9,707 bases of DNA from Streptosporangiaceae bacterium (GTDB taxonomy: Bacteria; Actinomycetota; Actinomycetes; Streptosporangiales; Streptosporangiaceae). The DNA lies in contig JAICWX010000325.1 in the NCBI GenBank assembly GCA_025934635.1, forward strand, positions 1 to 9,707, given 5' to 3'. Below the pieces are notes generated by a model. It saw only the letters and a program-made list of their open reading frames with translations, made no database searches and was not told where the DNA came from. The number at the start of each line of letters is the position of its first letter. Position 1 is the stretch's first letter. The position numbers were made by a program, and so were the translations under genes. Of this stretch, positions 1-6,875 are shown piece by piece.

Positions 1-864
1 CGCCCCCAGGACTTCGTCTTCCCCACCTACCGCGAGCACGGCGTCGCCTGGTGCCGCGGCATCGACCCGGTCAAGCTGCTCCAGCTGTACCGCGGCGTCA
101 GCCACGGCGGCTGGGCGCCCGAGGAGCACAAGTTCCACCTGTACACGATCGTGATCGGCGCCCAGACGCTGCACGCCACCGGCTACGCGATGGGCATCCA
201 GCGCGACGGCCGGGAGACCGACGAAGCCGTCATCGTGTACTTCGGCGACGGCGCCACCAGCCAGGGTGACGTCAACGAGGCGTTCGTCTGGGCACCGGTG
301 TTCAACGCCCCCATCGTCTTCTTCTGCCAGAACAACCAGTGGGCGATCTCCGAGCCGATGGAGAAGCAGAGCCGGGTCCCGCTCTACCAGCGGGCCCGCG
401 GGTTCGGCTTCCCCGGGCTCCGGGTCGACGGCAACGACGTGCTGGCCTGCTACGCGGTGACCAGGAAGGCCATGGCGGCGGCCCGGGAGGGCCAGGGGCC
501 GACGCTGATCGAGGCGTTCACCTACCGGATGGGCGCGCACACCACCACCGACGACCCGACCAGGTACCGGCTGGCCAGCGAGCTGGAGATGTGGAAGCTG
601 CGGGACCCGATCGAGCGGGTCCGGGCCTACCTGGTCCGCGGCGGCCTGGCCGGGCCGGAGTTCTTCGCCGCGATAGAGGCGGAGGCCAAGCAGGTCGGCG
701 CCCGGGTCCGCGAGGCATGCCGGACGATGGCCGACCCGCCGCCGCTGGCGATGTTCGACCACGTCTACGCCGAGCCCACCGCGATCCTGGGCCAGGAACG
801 CGAGCAGTATACCGCGTACCTGGAATCGTTCGAAGGCCTCCAGGACGAGGAGGCGGCGCGATGA
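1..864 (+). CDS. bkdA: 2-oxoacid dehydrogenase E1 component, alpha subunit (5' end outside window)
   Basis: This is the thiamine-diphosphate-binding alpha subunit of a branched-chain 2-oxoacid (or pyruvate) dehydrogenase, which decarboxylates the 2-oxoacid and passes the acyl group to lipoyl-E2. The reading frame is open from base 1, and 287 residues are visible. Families of this kind run to about 370 residues, so roughly 80-90 N-terminal residues are missing. The ThDP motif is clear: GDG at visible residues 82-84, then 26 residues, then NN at 111-112. Other family signatures are FPTYREHG near the visible start and the phosphorylation-loop-like stretch YRMGAHTTTDDPTRYR. The gene overlaps the E1 beta start by 4 nt (ATGA), which suggests translational coupling and a 1:1 heterotetramer. 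Choosing branched-chain over pyruvate substrate rests on resemblance to mycobacterial bkdA (once annotated pdhA); sequence alone cannot settle it. Confidence 0.9.
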   Translation, partial: RPQDFVFPTYREHGVAWCRGIDPVKLLQLYRGVSHGGWAPEEHKFHLYTIVIGAQTLHATGYAMGIQRDGRETDEAVIVYFGDGATSQGDVNEAFVWAPVFNAPIVFFCQNNQWAISEPMEKQSRVPLYQRARGFGFPGLRVDGNDVLACYAVTRKAMAAAREGQGPTLIEAFTYRMGAHTTTDDPTRYRLASELEMWKLRDPIERVRAYLVRGGLAGPEFFAAIEAEAKQVGARVREACRTMADPPPLAMFDHVYAEPTAILGQEREQYTAYLESFEGLQDEEAAR

Positions 865-1844
865 CGACGCTCACCTTGTCCCGCGGCCTGAACGAGGGCC
901 TGCGCAAGGCCCTCGAGGACGACCCCAAGGTCCTGATCATGGGCGAGGACGTCGGCAAGCTCGGCGGCGTCTTCCGGGTCACCGACGGCCTGCAGAAGGA
1001 CTTCGGCGAGGCCCGGGTGATCGACACCCCGCTGGCCGAGTCCGGCATCGTCGGCACCGCGATCGGGCTGGCCCTGCGCGGCTACCGGCCGGTCTGCGAG
1101 ATCCAGTTCGACGGCTTCGTGTTCCCCGCGTTCGACCAGATCGTCAGCCAGCTGGCCAAGATGCGCTACCGGTCCCGCGGGCAGGTCAGCCTGCCGATCG
1201 TGATCCGCATCCCGTTCGGCGGGGGCATCGGCGCGGTCGAGCACCACAGCGAGTCCCCCGAGGCGCTGTTCGCGCACACGCCCGGGCTCCGCGTGGTCGC
1301 CTGCTCGGCCGCGGCCGACGCGTTCACCATGATCCAGCAGTCGGTCAGCAGCGACGACCCGGTGATCTTCTTCGAGCCGAAGCGGCGCTACTGGGACAAG
1401 GCCGAGGTCGATACGGCCGCCGGCCTGGCCAGCGCGCTGCCGTTCGACCGGGCCCGGGTCGCCGTCGAGGGCACCGACGTGACCCTGCTGTGCTACGGAC
1501 CGCTGGTGCGCACCGCGCTGGAGGCGGCCGCCGCCGCCCGCCAGGACGGGCGCAGCATCGAGGTCATCGACCTGCGCTCGCTGTCCCCGCTCGACCTCGG
1601 CACGATCACCGCCTCGGTGCGCAAGACCGGCCGCTGCGTCGTCACCCACGAGGCCCCGGTGTACGCCGGGCTCGGGGCTGAGATCGCCGCCCGGGTCACC
1701 GAGCAGTGCTTCTACCACCTCGAGGCGCCGGTGCTGCGGGTGGGCGGGTTCTCCATCCCCTACCCGCCGTCCCGGCTGGAGGACCACTACCTGCCCGACC
1801 TGGACCGGATCCTGGACGCCGTCGACCGCACGTTCGGCTACTGA
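861..1844 (+). CDS. bkdB: 2-oxoacid dehydrogenase E1 component, beta subunit
   Basis: The beta subunit pairs with the preceding alpha subunit to form the ThDP-dependent E1 decarboxylase. The product is 327 residues, full length for the family. The N-terminal pyrimidine-binding domain shows MGEDVGKLGGVFRVT (residues 27-41), DTPLAESGIVG (55-65, with the conserved Glu60 next to the cofactor) and the active-site EHHS (His129 region). The C-terminal transketolase domain begins near residue 200 and includes VIDLRSLSPLD (235-245) and VTHEAP (261-266). The ATG at 861 lies inside the end of E1 alpha, with the purine-rich GAGGAGG at 849-855 as ribosome binding site. A much longer upstream reading in this frame only shadows the alpha gene. 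The wording closely follows mycobacterial BkdB as I remember it, including the EAPVLR and PYPP stretches near the C-terminus. Confidence 0.93.
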   Translation: MTTLTLSRGLNEGLRKALEDDPKVLIMGEDVGKLGGVFRVTDGLQKDFGEARVIDTPLAESGIVGTAIGLALRGYRPVCEIQFDGFVFPAFDQIVSQLAKMRYRSRGQVSLPIVIRIPFGGGIGAVEHHSESPEALFAHTPGLRVVACSAAADAFTMIQQSVSSDDPVIFFEPKRRYWDKAEVDTAAGLASALPFDRARVAVEGTDVTLLCYGPLVRTALEAAAAARQDGRSIEVIDLRSLSPLDLGTITASVRKTGRCVVTHEAPVYAGLGAEIAARVTEQCFYHLEAPVLRVGGFSIPYPPSRLEDHYLPDLDRILDAVDRTFGY

Positions 1845-1854
1845 GGAGACGATC

Positions 1855-3291
1855 ATGGCCGAGCTCAAGGAATTCAAGCTGCCCGACGTAGGCGAGGGCC
1901 TGACCGAAGCCGACATCGTCGCCTGGCACGTCAAGCCGGGCGACCAGGTCGAGGACGGCCAGATCATCGTGGAGATCGAGACGGCCAAGGCGGTGGTCGA
2001 GCTGCCGTCCCCGTGGGACGGCACGGTCGCCCGGCTGCTGGCCGAGGAGGGCCAGACCGTCGAGGTCGGCGTCCCGATCATCGCCGTCCAGGTCGGTTCG
2101 GGACCCCAGACCGATACCACCGAACGAGCCAGCGTCCCCGCCCCGCCTCCAGCCGCGAGCCCCGCGGACCCCAACCCCGCTAGCGGAGTCCCCGAACGGG
2201 TGCCGGTCCTGGTCGGTTACGGCGTCAAGACGTCGGCCACCACGCGCCGCGCGCGCAAGGTGACGGCCACCCGGCCGGAGACGGCCGAGCTCCCGGCCGC
2301 GCCCGCCCCAGCGGCCGACGCGGTGCCAGTCGCGGCGCCGGCCGCACCGCCGGAATTGCCGACCGATCCGGGCCTGCCCGCGGTCCGGGCGCTGGCCAAG
2401 CCGCCGGTGCGCAAGCTGGCCAAGGATCTCGGCATCGACCTGGCCCGGCTGGCAGGCAGCGGCAGCGGCCCGGACGGGTCTATTACCCGCGAGGACGTGC
2501 AGCGGGCGGCGACCACGGGAACGCAACCCCGTTCGGCCGTTTCGGAAAACGGGGGACGGGCCGCCGCTCCGGTTACGGCGGCCAGCCCCGGCGGCGAGGA
2601 GCGCATTCCGGTCCGGGGGCTGCGCAAGCACATGGCCGCGGCCATGGTGTCGAGTGCCTTCACCGCGCCCCACGTCACCGAGTTCCTGCAGGTCGACGTG
2701 ACCGAGACGATGGCGGCGGCCCGCAGCCTCCGGGACCTGCCCGATTTCGCGGGCGTGAAGGTGTCGCCGCTGCTGTTCGTGGCCCGGGCGCTGCTGGTCG
2801 CGGTGGCCAGGCACCCGCTGATCAACTCGTCCTGGGACGAAGAGGCCGGGGAGATCGTAGTCAAGCACTACGTGAACCTCGGCATCGCGGTGGCCTCCGA
2901 GCGCGGCCTCATCGTGCCGAACGTCAAGGACGCCGGCCCGCTGCCGCTCCCGGACCTGGCCCGGCGCCTGCAGGAGCTGACCGAGACGAGCCGGGCGGGC
3001 AAGGCCACCCCGGCCGACCTGGCCGGCGGCACGATCACGATCACCAACGTCGGGGTGTTCGGGGTGGACGCCGGGACCCCGATCCTCACCCCCGGGGAGA
3101 CCGCCATCCTGGCGTTCGGCCAGGTCAAGGAGGCGCCCTGGGTAGTCGGGGGGCAGCTGGCGGTGCGCCAGGTGTGCACCTTGTCGCTGTCCTTCGACCA
3201 CCGGATCGTGGACGGCGAACTCGGTTCGGCCGTGCTGCGGGACATCGGCGCGATGCTCACCGACCCGCTGCGAATCCTGGCCTGGAGCTGA
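1855..3291 (+). CDS. bkdC: Dihydrolipoamide acyltransferase, E2 core of 2-oxoacid dehydrogenase complex
   Basis: E2 accepts the acyl group from E1 on a swinging lipoyl-lysine and transfers it to CoA. The 478 residues show three domains. A single lipoyl domain covers about 1-80, with DVGEGL at 11-16 and the lipoyl Lys45 in ETAKA. A peripheral-subunit binding domain lies at about 174-217 (PAVRALAKPPVRKLAKDLGI... then GSITREDV). The chloramphenicol-acetyltransferase-like catalytic domain covers about 249-476 and ends with DHRIVDG (catalytic His449, Asp453). Pro/Ala-rich linkers join them. The first linker holds RVPVLVGYGV followed by a basic patch (RRARK, 131-135), a stretch I recall from other actinobacterial E2 proteins. 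The stop codon of E1 beta overlaps the ribosome binding site (TGAGGAG, 1842-1848) and the gap is 10 nt. No E3 gene follows, so E3 is probably supplied by another locus. Confidence 0.93.
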   Translation: MAELKEFKLPDVGEGLTEADIVAWHVKPGDQVEDGQIIVEIETAKAVVELPSPWDGTVARLLAEEGQTVEVGVPIIAVQVGSGPQTDTTERASVPAPPPAASPADPNPASGVPERVPVLVGYGVKTSATTRRARKVTATRPETAELPAAPAPAADAVPVAAPAAPPELPTDPGLPAVRALAKPPVRKLAKDLGIDLARLAGSGSGPDGSITREDVQRAATTGTQPRSAVSENGGRAAAPVTAASPGGEERIPVRGLRKHMAAAMVSSAFTAPHVTEFLQVDVTETMAAARSLRDLPDFAGVKVSPLLFVARALLVAVARHPLINSSWDEEAGEIVVKHYVNLGIAVASERGLIVPNVKDAGPLPLPDLARRLQELTETSRAGKATPADLAGGTITITNVGVFGVDAGTPILTPGETAILAFGQVKEAPWVVGGQLAVRQVCTLSLSFDHRIVDGELGSAVLRDIGAMLTDPLRILAWS

Positions 3292-3317
3292 AACGCATGG
3301 GGCTGACGCGATAACGT
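3288..3317 (+). promoter_or_regulatory. Possible leaderless promoter for the Dabb gene
   Basis: CTGAAA (3288-3293) is a 4/6 match to a -35 element. After an 18-nt spacer comes TAACGT (3312-3317), which fits the actinobacterial -10 pattern TAnnnT. Seven nucleotides later lies the A of the Dabb ATG, the distance expected if transcription starts on the start codon. The absence of any Shine-Dalgarno sequence before 3325 agrees with leaderless translation. This is inferred from spacing and weak consensus only. Confidence 0.35.
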
Positions 3318-3327
3318 CAGCCCCATG
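3296..3327 (+). promoter_or_regulatory. Perfect 13-bp stem-loop between E2 and Dabb, containing the Dabb start codon
   Basis: CATGGGGCTGACG (3296-3308) and CGTCAGCCCCATG (3315-3327) are exact reverse complements around the 6-nt loop CGATAA. The left arm begins 4 nt after the E2 stop codon, and the last three bases of the right arm are the Dabb ATG. No T-run follows, so it is not a classical intrinsic terminator, although actinobacterial terminators often lack one. It may end or attenuate the bkd transcript, protect its 3' end, or hide the Dabb start codon in read-through mRNA. Confidence 0.75.
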
Positions 3328-3621
3328 ATCAGGCACATGGTGATGTTCCGGTGGATTCCGGAAGCGACGCGGGAGCAGAAGGAACAGGCCAAGGAGGAGC
3401 TCGGGCGGCTGCCCGGGCTGGTCCCGCAGGTGCGGGCCTTCCACCTCGGCGAGGACCTCGGTCTCGTCGGCGACGTCAACTTCGACTTCGCACTGGTCGC
3501 CGACTTCGACGATCTCGCCGGGTACCTGGCCTACCGGGAGAGCGCGGAGCACAAGGAGATCGTCGAGACCTACGTCCAGCCGATCGCCGGCGCCCGCGGC
3601 GCCGTTCAGTACGAGATCTAG
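3325..3621 (+). CDS. Dabb (stress-responsive alpha/beta-barrel) domain protein
   Basis: A 98-residue single-domain protein of the Dabb family, dimeric ferredoxin-like alpha+beta barrels of mostly unknown function; some members are stress-induced and a few are cyclases or decarboxylases. Typical features are the N-terminal strand [10 protein letters not shown], an amphipathic helix rich in Glu/Lys (about residues 15-28), a central strand ([11 protein letters not shown]), [12 protein letters not shown], and [18 protein letters not shown] near the C-terminus. The first Met fits the family's usual MIRH start. No ribosome binding site precedes it and the ATG forms the base of a stem-loop, so it is probably expressed from its own leaderless transcript rather than by coupling to E2. 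Its stop codon overlaps that of the convergent acyl-CoA dehydrogenase. I cannot assign a substrate. Confidence 0.88.
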   Translation: MIRHMVMFRWIPEATREQKEQAKEELGRLPGLVPQVRAFHLGEDLGLVGDVNFDFALVADFDDLAGYLAYRESAEHKEIVETYVQPIAGARGAVQYEI

Positions 3622-5459
3622 AAGGCGCCCTCGGGCAGGTCCATCAGGTCCAGCGTGGTCTCCTCGAGCACCTTGCGCTCGGCCGCCAGCCGGGGCAGCA
3701 CGGTGGCGGCGAAGAACCGGCCCGCGGCCAGCTTGCCCGCGTAGAAGTCACGGTCCCGGGCGTCGCCGGGCAGCTCGTCCAGCCGGGCCAGGGCGACCTC
3801 GGCGTGGGTCGCCAGCAGCCACCCGATGACCAGGTCGCCCAGCGCCATCAGCAGCCGGGTCGTGTTCAGGCCGGCCTTGTACAGCTCGGCCGGCGAGCTG
3901 GCCGACGCCATCAGGAACCCGGTCATGGCCTGCAGCATGCCCTCGACCTGGCCGGCCGCCTCGGCCAGGGCGGCCCGTTCGGCCTTGAGCCTGCCGTTGC
4001 CGCCGTCCGCGGCGGCGAAGTCCTTGACCTTGGTGAGCAGCACCCCGAAGGCCCGGCCGTTGTCCTTGATGATCTTGCGGAAGAACAGGTCCAGGCTCTG
4101 GATCCCGGTCGTCCCCTCGTACAGGCTGTCGATCTTGGCGTCCCTGATGTACTGCTCGATCGGGTAGTCCTGGAGGAACCCGGAGCCGCCGAGGGTCTGC
4201 AGGGACAGGGTCAGCAGCTCGTAGGAGCGTTCCGAGCCGACGCCCTTGACCACCGGCAGCAGCAGGTCGTTCAGGGCCGCGGTCTCCTCGTCGGCGCGAC
4301 CCTGCGCCGCCGCGAGCTGGAGCGAGTCCTGGAGGGTGGCGGTGTACAGCACCAGCGCGCGCATGCCCTCGGCGTAGGCCTTCTGCAGCATCAGCATCCG
4401 GCGCACGTCGGGATGGTGGATGATCGTCACCCGCGGCGCGGTCTTGTCCGTCATCTGGCTGAGGTCGGCGCCCTGCACCCGGTTCCGGGCGAAGTCCAGC
4501 GCGTTCAGGTAGCCGGTGGACAAGGTGGCGATGGCCTTGGTGCCGACCATCATCCGGGCGTCCTCGATGACCTTGAACATCTGCCTGATGCCGTCGTGCA
4601 CGCCGCCGACCAGGGTGCCCACCGCGGGGCGGTCCCCTGGCTTCATCGGGCCGAAGGTCACCTCGCAGGTGGTGGAGGCCTTCAGGCCCATCTTGTGCTC
4701 GACGTTGGTGATGAAGACGCCGTTGCGCTCGCCGAGGCTGCCGTCCTCGTTGACCAGGTACTTGGGCACCAGGAACATCGACAGCCCCTTGGTGCCGGGG
4801 CCGGCGCCCTCCGGCCGGGCCAGCACGAGGTGGAAGATGTTGTCGGCCAGGTCGTGCTCGGCGCTGGTGATGAAGCGCTTGACGCCCTCGATGTGCCAGG
4901 TCCCGTCGGGCTGATCGACCGCCCGGGTCCGGCCGGCGCCGACGTCGGAGCCCGCGTCGGGCTCGGTCAGCACCATGGTCGCGCCCCACTCGGCCTCGAT
5001 GGCCTGCTCGGCGAACCGCTTCTGCTCCGGCGTGCCCAGGTCCCACAGCACCCGGCCCATGGTGTGCCCGCTGGCGTACATCCAGATCGACGGGTTGGAG
5101 CCGAGGATCATCTCGGCCATGGCCCAGTTCAGCGAGCGGGGCGCCCCGGTCCCGCCCAGCTCGGCCGGCAGCGAGAGCCGGTACCACTCGGCGTCCATGA
5201 AGGCGCGGTAGGACTTGCGCAGCGACTCGGGCACCCGCACCGAATGGGTGGCCGGGTCGAAGACCGGCGGGTTCCGGTCGGCGTCGGTGAACGACTCGGC
5301 CAGCGGGCCGGTCGCCAGCCGCTCGAGCTCACCGAGGATGCCGCGGACGGTCTGTTCGTCGAGGTCCGGGTAGGGCGGCTGGCCGAGCAGTTCCTGCCGC
5401 CGCAGCACCTCGAAGAGGTTGAACTCGATGTCCCGCAGGTTGCTCTTGTAGTGACTCAT
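3618..5459 (-). CDS. fadE5: FadE5-like acyl-CoA dehydrogenase
   Basis: An FAD-dependent acyl-CoA dehydrogenase that introduces the trans-2 double bond in the first step of fatty-acid beta-oxidation. The 613 residues match the long (about 610-residue) FadE5 type, from the N-terminal MSHYKSN and FNLFEVL to the C-terminal AAF-like end (here GAF). The flavin/substrate signature [13 protein letters not shown] lies at 162-174, [11 protein letters not shown] at 193-203, [11 protein letters not shown] at 252-262, [20 protein letters not shown] at 421-440, and the catalytic base is probably Glu448 in SLYEGTT. A C-terminal extension of about 130 residues follows. The start at 5459 is chosen because homologues begin MSHYKSN and GGAG lies about 6 nt upstream; the frame stays open to 5624 but that extension looks non-coding. 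Electrons would pass to ETF, encoded elsewhere. Mycobacterial FadE5 has broad chain-length range; here that is inference. Confidence 0.93.
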   Translation of the reverse strand: MSHYKSNLRDIEFNLFEVLRRQELLGQPPYPDLDEQTVRGILGELERLATGPLAESFTDADRNPPVFDPATHSVRVPESLRKSYRAFMDAEWYRLSLPAELGGTGAPRSLNWAMAEMILGSNPSIWMYASGHTMGRVLWDLGTPEQKRFAEQAIEAEWGATMVLTEPDAGSDVGAGRTRAVDQPDGTWHIEGVKRFITSAEHDLADNIFHLVLARPEGAGPGTKGLSMFLVPKYLVNEDGSLGERNGVFITNVEHKMGLKASTTCEVTFGPMKPGDRPAVGTLVGGVHDGIRQMFKVIEDARMMVGTKAIATLSTGYLNALDFARNRVQGADLSQMTDKTAPRVTIIHHPDVRRMLMLQKAYAEGMRALVLYTATLQDSLQLAAAQGRADEETAALNDLLLPVVKGVGSERSYELLTLSLQTLGGSGFLQDYPIEQYIRDAKIDSLYEGTTGIQSLDLFFRKIIKDNGRAFGVLLTKVKDFAAADGGNGRLKAERAALAEAAGQVEGMLQAMTGFLMASASSPAELYKAGLNTTRLLMALGDLVIGWLLATHAEVALARLDELPGDARDRDFYAGKLAAGRFFAATVLPRLAAERKVLEETTLDLMDLPEGAF

Positions 5460-5523
5460 CGCTGCTCCGCCATATCTGGGCCGCATCACCGGGCCGTATC
5501 GCCGTCCGACGGTACTGCGATCT

Positions 5524-5540
5524 ATGCTACCCGCTAGTAA
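5524..5540 (-). promoter_or_regulatory. Candidate promoter -10 with overlapping TetR-like operator upstream of fadE5
   Basis: Read on the minus strand, 5540-5527 is TTACTAGCGGGTAG, an imperfect palindrome with matching outer TAC/GTA and central GC. This shape resembles operators of TetR-family regulators that control fatty-acid genes in actinobacteria. It overlaps TAGCAT (5529-5524), a TAnnnT-type -10 about 65 nt before the fadE5 start. No good -35 is visible. Regulation by acyl-CoA through a TetR repressor is plausible but unproven, and no regulator gene lies in the window. Confidence 0.35.
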
Positions 5541-5595
5541 CAAAGAGCGCGAGCAGGGCTTCTGTCCGGATGCCGGGTTCAGCGGAGCCGCCAGT

Positions 5596-5617
5596 TTCAT
5601 GGCCGCTTCATGGCCGC
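5596..5617. repeat. 11-bp perfect tandem duplication in the fadE5/chelatase-like intergenic region
   Basis: TTCATGGCCGC occurs twice back to back at 5596-5606 and 5607-5617. The flanking GCCGCCAG also occurs twice (5587-5594 and 5613-5620). It lies in the divergent promoter region upstream of both probable promoters. It may be a slippage product or a doubled protein site; I know no factor for it. Confidence 0.6.
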
Positions 5618-5700
5618 CAGACACAAATGGGCATGCACGTCACAATTGGCGGCATCTCTTGTTTTTTAGGGGTTTTCACAAATCGTTGATCACCGGCGAC

Positions 5701-5706
5701 TAGGCT
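5701..5706 (+). promoter_or_regulatory. Probable -10 element of a leaderless promoter for the chelatase-like gene
   Basis: TAGGCT fits TAnnnT and sits 8 nt before the GTG at 5715, so transcription would start at or next to the start codon. No ribosome binding site is present before the GTG. The upstream DNA (5655-5690) is unusually A/T-rich for this genome, as promoters here tend to be. A -35 is less clear: TTCACA at 5675-5680 is 20 nt away. Confidence 0.4.
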
Positions 5707-5714
5707 TCCGGTGT

Positions 5715-6875
5715 GTGACAGACGTTCGCGACTCCTCGTCGGGCCTGCCCGGACGAGGGCACCGCGCGGACGTACCGTCGGATATTCCGTCGTCGGGGGC
5801 GGGACGGGGAGCGATGCCGCCGCAAGGTCAATTCTCTACCGGATCAGGGGCGCCAGGCGCCGATTTCCCGGGTTCGGGTCAGCTCGGCTCGGGCCAGCTC
5901 GGTTCCGGCCAGCACAATCCGGGTCAGCCGGACAACGACACGCTCGCCCGCAGGCAACCGGGCGCGGCTCCGCATGCGCGGCAGCCGGGCGCCCCGGCTG
6001 TCCGCCAGCCCGCGGCCCGGCTCATCGCGCCGGGCGGACGCCACCGGCGTGACATGCCCGCCAGCCTGCCCGAGGGCGCGCCCGCCCTGGTGCTGGCGGT
6101 GCCGGCCGCCGTCGCGGACGGCCTGTCCGGGTCGACCGCGGAGATCGCGACCGTGCTCCGCCTCGACAACCCGGCCCTGGACGTGCAGACGGCCCTGATC
6201 GACCACGGCGGCCGGGGCGACCCGGCCGGCATCCGGTCGGTGCTGGCCGACGCGGCCGCCCGGCGGCCCGCGGGCACGCTCTCGGCCGTGGTGATACCGC
6301 TGGTGGTGACGCCGTACCCGGCCGCCATCAGGGAACTGAACGACGCCATCAGCGCCAGCGGGGCCGAGGCGCACATCGGCGAGGTCTTCAACACCAACGC
6401 CCTGCTGGCCGAGGCGCTGCACCACCGGCTGGCCGACGCCGGCCTGGCCCGGGCCGACCGGGTGCGCATGTTCAGCATCACGACCTCGGCCGACGGCATC
6501 ATCTTGGCTACCGTCGGCGGGGAGGAAGCGGTCGGCACCGCCAGCATCACCGCCTTCCTGCTGTCGGCCCGGCTCGCGCTCCCGGTCATGGCCGCCTCGC
6601 TGGACGCCAAGCCCACCGTCGAGGCGGCTGCGGCCCAGCTCGACGGCATGGGCGTGACCCGGATCGCCCTCGCCCCCTGCGTGATCGGCCCCGAGGCCGA
6701 CCCGGTGGCCATCGCGGACGCCGCCGCCGCCATCGGCGCCAAGTGCTCGGCCCCGCTCGGCGCGCACGGCAACGTGGTGAAGCTGATCTCGCAGGCCTAC
6801 GGCCAGGTCCTGCGGCAGTTCGGCAGCGAGGGACCAGACGCCCAGGTCAGCCCGCCGGGCGGACGGCACCGATAA
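5715..6875 (+). CDS. CbiX/SirB-like (sirohydrochlorin chelatase-fold) protein with disordered N-terminus
   Basis: The 386 residues split into a low-complexity, Gly/Pro/Gln-rich N-terminus (about 1-120, with three GSGQ units at 53-66) and a globular alpha/beta region (about 122-369) made of two chelatase-like halves. Strands such as PALVLAVP (123-130), LSAVVIPLVVTPYP (189-202), TRIALAPCVIGPE (315-327) and the helix-leading GAHGNVVKLI (349-358) fit the CbiX/SirB pattern seen in actinobacterial homologues. The usual metal-binding histidines are absent: GHGSR after strand 1 is replaced by VPAAVADG, and the His-rich turn after the PL strand reads TPYPAA. HGGRGDP at 164-170 looks like the motif but falls after strand 2. 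Catalysis of cobalt or iron insertion is therefore doubtful. The GTG at 5715 is chosen because it opens the coding frame and suits a leaderless start; GTGs at 5711 and 5713 are out of frame. No cobalamin or siroheme gene is nearby. Confidence 0.85.
   Translation: MTDVRDSSSGLPGRGHRADVPSDIPSSGAGRGAMPPQGQFSTGSGAPGADFPGSGQLGSGQLGSGQHNPGQPDNDTLARRQPGAAPHARQPGAPAVRQPAARLIAPGGRHRRDMPASLPEGAPALVLAVPAAVADGLSGSTAEIATVLRLDNPALDVQTALIDHGGRGDPAGIRSVLADAAARRPAGTLSAVVIPLVVTPYPAAIRELNDAISASGAEAHIGEVFNTNALLAEALHHRLADAGLARADRVRMFSITTSADGIILATVGGEEAVGTASITAFLLSARLALPVMAASLDAKPTVEAAAAQLDGMGVTRIALAPCVIGPEADPVAIADAAAAIGAKCSAPLGAHGNVVKLISQAYGQVLRQFGSEGPDAQVSPPGGRHR

Noticed and set aside
765..2174. Long minus-strand open frame opposite the E1/E2 genes
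   Set aside because: It is the antisense shadow of strongly recognised genes in GC-rich DNA; its translation is low-complexity Gly/Arg/Val/Asp and has no domain. The same holds for 1696-3552 minus, 3351-5537 plus and 6967-8256 plus.
5460..5624. 55-residue N-terminal extension of the acyl-CoA dehydrogenase frame
   Set aside because: FadE5 proteins begin at MSHYKSN, a ribosome binding site precedes 5459, and the extension crosses the A/T-rich region with the candidate promoter and the tandem repeat.
6206..6226. HGGRGDP in the chelatase-like protein as the catalytic GHGSR motif
   Set aside because: It follows the second predicted strand, not the first, where the family has its His; it seems a chance resemblance.
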